Assembly (NCBI GenBank): GCA_900768675.1 | Contig: CAAGDT010000169.1 | Span: 1-10,263, forward strand | Length of the DNA: 10,263 bases | DNA from: Oscillospiraceae bacterium | Lineage (GTDB): Bacteria; Bacillota; Clostridia; Oscillospirales; Ruminococcaceae | Direction of reading: 5' to 3' | Shown: positions 6,120 through 10,263 of the stretch, piece by piece | How the letters are laid out: every line of letters begins with the position of its first letter | Numbering within the stretch: position 1 is the first letter of the stretch | The notes under the pieces: generated by a model | Seen by the model: only the letters and a program-made list of their open reading frames with translations | Told to the model about the DNA's origin: nothing | Database searches by the model: none | Translations under genes and position numbers: made by a program

Positions 6120-6974
6120 TTACTTAATTTCCTCAATAACCGCAAGTGCCTTAACTCCTGCACCAACGTGGCAGGCGATACTTATAGGCAGCCTGAACAT
6201 CTGAATATTCTTGTCCCCGAAGAAATCACGAACGAGTTCAAGCCATTCGAGAGCAGACTCGTAATCTCCCGAATATGCAACGTCAATGTGAGCGGGCTTT
6301 CCTGCAAAACGCTCCTCTAAATCCTTTTTGGTGGCAGTAAGCATAACCTTCTGAGCGTTTGCCATTCCTCTTGCCTTTGAAAAAGCGTCAAGCTTTTCGC
6401 CCTGAATCTGTAAAACGGGCTTTAAGCCGAGAATTGAAGCGAGGGCTGCACCAGCGGCGGTAACTCTTCCGCTCTTCTTTAAAAGCTCAAGGGTATTTAC
6501 AGCAAGATAAATGCTTGCATTGAAGGCTGTTTCCTCTAATTTCTTGCAGATTTCCTCTGCTGAGAAGCCCTGCTTGGCAAGGTTTAATGCGTCAAGTGCA
6601 GACTGGCGCTGGGAAATAGAGATACGCTTGTTGTCTGCAACCCATACCTTTCCGTTATAGTCTGCTGAAAGTGCCTTTGCGGTTGCGCAGGAGCTGCTTA
6701 AGGCGGAGGACATGGGGATATGTATAATTTCGTCGTAATCTTCAAGCACCTTGTCCCAGAGAGAAGTAAGAGCGTCGGGGGCGGGCTGTGAGGTGGAAAC
6801 ATCGGCACCCTCTGCAAGCATTTCAAAAAAATGCTCGTAGGTGCAGTCAACGCCGTCAAGATACTGCTGTCCGTTTACTATAAAGGGCATAGGCAGAAGA
6901 AAAATTCCAAGCTGCTCTGCCTCTTCGCTGGTCATACTGCTGTTTGTGTCGGTAATTACGGCAACTTTGCTCAT
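6120..6974 (-). CDS. DegV family fatty-acid-binding protein
   Basis: A 284-residue protein of the DegV fold, which binds a fatty acid in a cleft and in Firmicutes (FakB) presents it to a fatty-acid kinase. Visible family motifs are VITDTNSSM (6-14), TSQPAP (61-66), the MSSALSSS loop (88-95) where family members usually read SSGLSGT, and the ELLKKSGRVTAAGAALASILGLKP region. The length is typical (about 280). The frame is open upstream to an ATG at 7016, but that codon lies inside the promoter -10 box. ATG 6974 has AAGGAAG seven bases upstream and gives the normal family N-terminus MSKVAVITD, so it is the start used. It heads an operon with a receiver and a CheX-like gene, an unusual pairing. 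Which lipid it binds, and whether a kinase partner exists elsewhere, cannot be seen. Confidence 0.9.
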   Translation of the reverse strand: MSKVAVITDTNSSMTSEEAEQLGIFLLPMPFIVNGQQYLDGVDCTYEHFFEMLAEGADVSTSQPAPDALTSLWDKVLEDYDEIIHIPMSSALSSSCATAKALSADYNGKVWVADNKRISISQRQSALDALNLAKQGFSAEEICKKLEETAFNASIYLAVNTLELLKKSGRVTAAGAALASILGLKPVLQIQGEKLDAFSKARGMANAQKVMLTATKKDLEERFAGKPAHIDVAYSGDYESALEWLELVRDFFGDKNIQMFRLPISIACHVGAGVKALAVIEEIK

Positions 6975-7014
6975 AAAATTCTTCCTTTCGTAATCATCTA
7001 TATTATTAATAAAC

Positions 7015-7043
7015 ATTATACCATAAAATCATAGATAAGTCAA
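7015..7043 (-). promoter_or_regulatory. near-consensus sigma-A promoter of the degV operon
   Basis: On the minus strand TTGACT (7043-7038) is followed by exactly 17 bases and TATAAT (7020-7015). This is the best promoter in the window and predicts a start near 7008, about 34 bases before ATG 6974. The upstream region (7044-7100) is A/T-rich, which would help polymerase binding. It shows that the ATG at 7016 cannot be used from this transcript. Confidence 0.88.
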
Positions 7044-7190
7044 ATACAAAATAGAATTTTTGACAAATATCAGCAAAAATGTGCATAAATTATTTTATAT
7101 TCAAGGGCGGCAGGAAATCGTCAGATACGAGAAAGCCGTATAACAGCTTTCGCCAATATATATCTGCAAAAATTGCGCTTATCGGCCGCA
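7044..7190. other. A/T-rich intergenic stretch, no gene supported
   Basis: I see no reading frame with a ribosome site here. The only structure is a short hairpin, GAAAGC (7131-7136) with GCTTTC (7146-7151) and a nine-base loop. The stretch lies between the nifJ terminator and the degV promoter and probably serves as spacer and upstream promoter region. Confidence 0.5.
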
Positions 7191-7259
7191 ATAATAAAAA
7201 GGCGGTACATATCCGCCGGTTTAAATGCTTTCGCATCTTTCCGACGGCTGTACCGCCTT
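7191..7259 (-). terminator. branched rho-independent terminator downstream of nifJ
   Basis: An outer 11-base-pair stem pairs AAGGCGGTACA (7199-7209) with TGTACCGCCTT (7249-7259). Inside it lie a GCCG/CGGC pairing and a small ATGC-TTTC-GCAT hairpin (7226-7236 region). On the minus strand the outer stem runs into TTTTTATTAT (7200-7191), so it acts on transcripts coming from nifJ. It is larger and more branched than an ordinary terminator. Confidence 0.8.
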
Positions 7260-7270
7260 GCCTTTCGGGT

Positions 7271-7343
7271 TAATCACCTCGGGCTGAACATAAGGCTATA
7301 TCGCCCCTGTCCTTCCGAACCGTTAAGCTCCGAAAAGTGATTA
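7271..7343. repeat. imperfect inverted repeat overlapping the nifJ stop codon
   Basis: TAATCACCTCGGGCTGAAC (7271-7289) pairs imperfectly with 7322-7343, whose complement reads TAATCAC-TTTT-CGG-A-GCTTAAC. The outer 7 bp are perfect, and the CGG/CCG and GCT/AGC blocks further in also match, with short bulges. An AAGG/CCTT pair (7292-7295, 7311-7314) lies inside. The right arm contains the TAA stop codon of nifJ (7341-7343), so the folded mRNA would start at the stop. It sits just before the terminator in the 3' untranslated region. Confidence 0.5.
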
Positions 7344-10263
7344 CTTTGCGTAGTATTCTACGAGATTTACTAAATCGTCGTACTTCTTCTTGCTGTTTTC
7401 AACAGCGATATTGAAGAGCTTTTCAGCTCTCTCGGGGTTAGCTCTCATGAGTGAGTTGTAACGAACTTCTCTCATCATGAATGCCTTGTAGTCGCCTGTA
7501 GGAGCCTTGCTGTCGAGAGAGAAGGGATTTGTTCCCTCGGGAGCAGCGGGGTTGAATCTGAACAGATGCCAGTAGCCAGCCTGAACAGCTTCCTTTTCTA
7601 CCTGCTGAGCGATTGTAAGGCCGCCCTTGATACCGTGGTTGATACAAGGAGCGTAAGCGATTACGAGGGAAGGTCCGTCGTAAGCTTCAGCTTCTGCAAT
7701 TGCCTTGATGCACTGGTTCATATCTGCGCCCATAGCAATCTGAGCAACATATACATAGCCGTACTTCATAGCGATACCAGCGAGGTCTTTCTTCTTAACA
7801 GCCTTACCAGCAGCAGCGAACTGTGCAACAGCGCCGATATTGGTAGCCTTGGAAGCCTGACCGCCTGTATTGGAGTAAACTTCGGTATCGAATACGAATA
7901 CGTTTACGTTCTTGCCGCTTGCGAGAACGTGGTCAACACCGCCGTAGCCGATGTCGTATGCCCAGCCGTCGCCGCCGAATATCCAGTTGGACTTCTTGGA
8001 GAGGTAGTTCTTGAGCTTGAGAACGTCAGCCTTTTCGGGTGTTGTGCAGTCGCATGCTTCAAGAGCCTTAACCAGCTCTGTTGTAGCAGCAAGGTTAGCA
8101 GCGCCGTCGTTTACAGTGTCGAAGTACTTAGCGATAAGCTCCTTAACCTCGGGCTTTTCAGCCTTTTCAGCAAGAGCCTTGAGGCTTTCCTGTGCTCTGC
8201 CGCGGAGCGTATCCTGAGCTAAGAACATACCGAGACCGAACTCTGCGTTATCCTCAAAGAGGGAGTTGCCCCAAGCGGGACCTCTGCCTGCCTTGTTGGT
8301 TGTGTAAGGAGTTGAAGGTGCGGAACCGCCCCAGATAGAGGAGCATCCTGTTGCATTGGCGATGTACATTCTGTCGCCGAAGAGCTGTGTGATAAGCTTT
8401 GCATAAGGAGTTTCACCGCAGCCTGCGCATGCGCCGGAGAATTCGAGGAGAGGCTGCTTGAACTGTGAGCCCTTAACAGTAGTATCCTTGAACTTCTCGT
8501 GAACCTCGGGCTTATCGGAGGTCTTGATAGCATAGTCGAAGTTAGCCTGTTCAGCAAGCTGAGAATCGAGACCCTTCATAACGAGAGCCTTGTTCTTAGC
8601 GGGACAAACGTTAGCGCAAACGCCGCAGCCTGTACAGTCAAGAACAGAAATACCCATAGCGAACTTAAGTCCGGGAAGACCGGTAGCGTCCTTCATCTTC
8701 ATGCCCTCGGGAGCAGCAGCTGCTTCGTCTGCATTAAGAGCAAAGGGACGGATAACTGCGTGAGGACATACCATTGAACAGAAGTTACACTGGATACAGT
8801 TCTCGGGAATCCACTGGGGAACGTCAACTGCGATACCACGCTTTTCAAATGCAGCAGAGCCCTGGGGGAAGGTACCGTCAGCCATATCAACGAATGTGGA
8901 TACGGGGAGCTGGTCGCCTCTCTGTGCGTTTACGGGAATCTGAATATTGTTGATGTAGTCAACAAGCTTCTTGTTGTCGCCTGTAGCAGTATGTACAGGG
9001 AGAGAGCCTTCTGCATCAGCCCATGAAGCGGGAACGTCAACCTTGATAACCTCGCCTGCGCCCTTTTCGATTGCAGCGTAGTTCATGTTAACGATGTCCT
9101 CGCCCTTCTTAGCAAAGGACTTGTATGCAGCCTTCTTCATGTACTCAATAGCGTCAGCAGCGGGAATGATGTTGGCAATAGAGAAGAAAGCAGACTGTAA
9201 AACAGTGTTTGTCTTGTTGCCGAGACCGATTTCCTTAGCTACCTTGATAGCGTTGATGATGTAGAAGTTGATGTTGTTCTTAGCGATGTAAGCCTTTACG
9301 GGTGCAGGAAGCTTTTCGTCAAGCTCGTCAACAGACCACTGGCAGTTGAGAAGGAAGGAACCGCCGGGGATTACGTCCTGTACCATATCATACTTGTCGA
9401 TGTAAGAGGGGTTGTGGCAGGCAACGAAGTTTGCCTTGTTTACGAAGTATGTGGACTTGATAGGAGACTTACCGAAACGTAAGTGAGAAATTGTTACGCC
9501 GCCGGACTTCTTGGAGTCATAAGCGAAGTATGCCTGTGCATACATGTCGGTGTGGTCGCCAATAATCTTGATGGAGTTCTTGTTTGCACCAACTGTACCG
9601 TCGGAGCCGAGTCCCCAGAACTTGCAGCAGGTTGTGCCTTCGGGAGTTGTGTTGGGGTTCTCGCCGATAGGAAGGGAGAGACCTGTAACGTCGTCCTCGA
9701 TACCGATTGTAAATCTGGGCTTTTCGGTGTTGTTATAAACTGCAATAATCTGAGCGGGGTTGCAGTCCTTGGAGCCGAGACCGTAACGGCCGGAGTAAAC
9801 GGGAACATCCTGGAACTTGTTCTCCTGCTTTAATGCAGCTACAACGTCGAGGTATAAGGGCTCGCCGATAGAGCCGGGTTCCTTTGTTCTGTCAAGAACT
9901 GTAATCTTCTTTACTGTTGCAGGGATAGCAGCAGCAAATGCAGAAGAAACGAAAGGTCTGTAAAGTCTTACCTTGACAAGACCCACCTTCTTGCCCTGTG
10001 CAAGCATGTAGTCGATTGTTTCTTCGATAGTGTCGTTAACGGAGCCCATAGCTACGATAACCTGTTCAGCGTCGGGTGCGCCGTAGTAGTTGAACAGCTT
10101 GTAATCTGTACCGATTTCAGCGTTAACCTTGTCCATGTACTCGGTAACGATTTCGGGGATTGCATCGTAGTACTTGTTGGAAGCTTCTCTTGCCTGGAAG
10201 AAGATGTCGGAGTTCTGAGCTGTACCATGGAGAACAGGCTGCTCAGGATTGAGCGCTCTGTCA
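7341..10263 (-). CDS. nifJ: pyruvate:ferredoxin (flavodoxin) oxidoreductase, 3' part, N-terminus beyond the window
   Basis: Single-chain pyruvate:ferredoxin oxidoreductase, which converts pyruvate and CoA to acetyl-CoA and CO2 and reduces ferredoxin; a central step of anaerobic fermentation in the cytoplasm. The frame runs open to the right edge: before the ATG at 10136 it continues with family sequence such as ALNPEQPVLHGTAQNSDIFF. About 973 residues are visible and roughly 200 N-terminal residues are missing, given the usual 1,170-1,190. Visible parts in order are domain II, the EKR domain (FWGLGSDGTVGANKN), two 4Fe-4S ferredoxin motifs CIQCNFCSMVCP (near 8760-8800) and CTGCGVCANVCP (near 8600-8640), the CAGCGE cluster ligands (near 8415-8432), and the thiamine diphosphate site GDGWAYDIG (near 7945-7975) with EVYSNTGGQ (near 7860-7890). 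All key cysteines are present, so it should be functional. Strong, uniform codon preference suggests high expression. It appears monocistronic at its 3' end. Confidence 0.97.
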   Translation of the reverse strand, partial: DRALNPEQPVLHGTAQNSDIFFQAREASNKYYDAIPEIVTEYMDKVNAEIGTDYKLFNYYGAPDAEQVIVAMGSVNDTIEETIDYMLAQGKKVGLVKVRLYRPFVSSAFAAAIPATVKKITVLDRTKEPGSIGEPLYLDVVAALKQENKFQDVPVYSGRYGLGSKDCNPAQIIAVYNNTEKPRFTIGIEDDVTGLSLPIGENPNTTPEGTTCCKFWGLGSDGTVGANKNSIKIIGDHTDMYAQAYFAYDSKKSGGVTISHLRFGKSPIKSTYFVNKANFVACHNPSYIDKYDMVQDVIPGGSFLLNCQWSVDELDEKLPAPVKAYIAKNNINFYIINAIKVAKEIGLGNKTNTVLQSAFFSIANIIPAADAIEYMKKAAYKSFAKKGEDIVNMNYAAIEKGAGEVIKVDVPASWADAEGSLPVHTATGDNKKLVDYINNIQIPVNAQRGDQLPVSTFVDMADGTFPQGSAAFEKRGIAVDVPQWIPENCIQCNFCSMVCPHAVIRPFALNADEAAAAPEGMKMKDATGLPGLKFAMGISVLDCTGCGVCANVCPAKNKALVMKGLDSQLAEQANFDYAIKTSDKPEVHEKFKDTTVKGSQFKQPLLEFSGACAGCGETPYAKLITQLFGDRMYIANATGCSSIWGGSAPSTPYTTNKAGRGPAWGNSLFEDNAEFGLGMFLAQDTLRGRAQESLKALAEKAEKPEVKELIAKYFDTVNDGAANLAATTELVKALEACDCTTPEKADVLKLKNYLSKKSNWIFGGDGWAYDIGYGGVDHVLASGKNVNVFVFDTEVYSNTGGQASKATNIGAVAQFAAAGKAVKKKDLAGIAMKYGYVYVAQIAMGADMNQCIKAIAEAEAYDGPSLVIAYAPCINHGIKGGLTIAQQVEKEAVQAGYWHLFRFNPAAPEGTNPFSLDSKAPTGDYKAFMMREVRYNSLMRANPERAEKLFNIAVENSKKKYDDLVNLVEYYAK

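Noticed and set aside
6975..7016. N-terminal extension of DegV to ATG 7016
   Set aside because: That ATG lies inside the TATAAT of the operon promoter, so it is not on the transcript; ATG 6974 has a proper ribosome site.
7100..7200. Second copy of the inverted repeat seen at 1-164
   Set aside because: Only short words such as CGTCAGAT are shared; no arm alignment could be sustained.
7079..7273. 64-residue plus-strand frame in the nifJ-degV gap
   Set aside because: No ribosome site, runs through the nifJ terminator stem, and shows no recognisable motif.
7566..8222. 218-residue plus-strand frame antisense to nifJ
   Set aside because: Open only because of the strong codon preference of nifJ on the opposite strand; Ser/Leu/Val/Cys-rich composition typical of antisense shadows.
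9483..9833. 116-residue plus-strand frame antisense to nifJ
   Set aside because: Same cause as the other antisense frame; no start signal and no plausible domain.
10136..10136. nifJ starting at the ATG at 10136
   Set aside because: The frame stays open to the window edge with conserved family sequence; this Met is internal.

Overview
The window looks like the chromosome of an anaerobic, low-to-medium-GC Gram-positive bacterium of the class Clostridia, most likely a Ruminococcus/Oscillospiraceae-type gut organism. The reasons are a single-chain pyruvate:ferredoxin oxidoreductase, a DegV lipid-binding protein, strong AGGAGG-type ribosome sites, an ECF sigma factor of the DAEECVN...LWNAIPP kind with a coupled membrane anti-sigma-like partner, and a J-protein beside a small zinc-ribbon membrane protein. 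The genus is an inference from style, not proven.

Layout. Positions 1-164 hold a large imperfect inverted repeat that may continue beyond the left edge. A plus-strand operon follows (271-1369): a membrane-anchored J-domain protein, a translationally coupled 50-residue very basic peptide, and a two-helix membrane protein with a C-terminal zinc ribbon. It ends at a strong hairpin (1374-1410) shared with a convergent minus-strand operon. That operon (4683 to 1412) encodes an ECF sigma factor and a 911-residue single-pass protein. The latter has an anti-sigma-like cytoplasmic tail, a beta-propeller-like extracellular region and an M23/LytM fold whose zinc ligands are largely lost.

Upstream of it, also on the minus strand, 6974 to 4815 reads degV, a CheY-like receiver, and a protein joining four exact 29-residue MshEN-like repeats to a CheX-like phosphatase domain. 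This unit has a near-consensus sigma-A promoter (7015-7043) and its own terminator (4760-4792). A 366-base intergenic stretch separates it from the 3' three-quarters of nifJ (7341 to the right edge, minus strand). That gene is followed by an inverted repeat overlapping its stop codon and a branched terminator.

How they fit. nifJ is core fermentative metabolism. The ECF pair is a self-contained envelope-signalling unit. The receiver/CheX pair looks like a phosphorelay output with a built-in phosphatase that may also read a nucleotide second messenger. The J-protein operon looks like a membrane-localised Hsp70-recruiting unit. The least described parts are the repeat-CheX fusion, the degenerate M23 anti-sigma protein and the coupled 50-residue peptide. 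No CRISPR array, transposase, tRNA or rRNA was seen.
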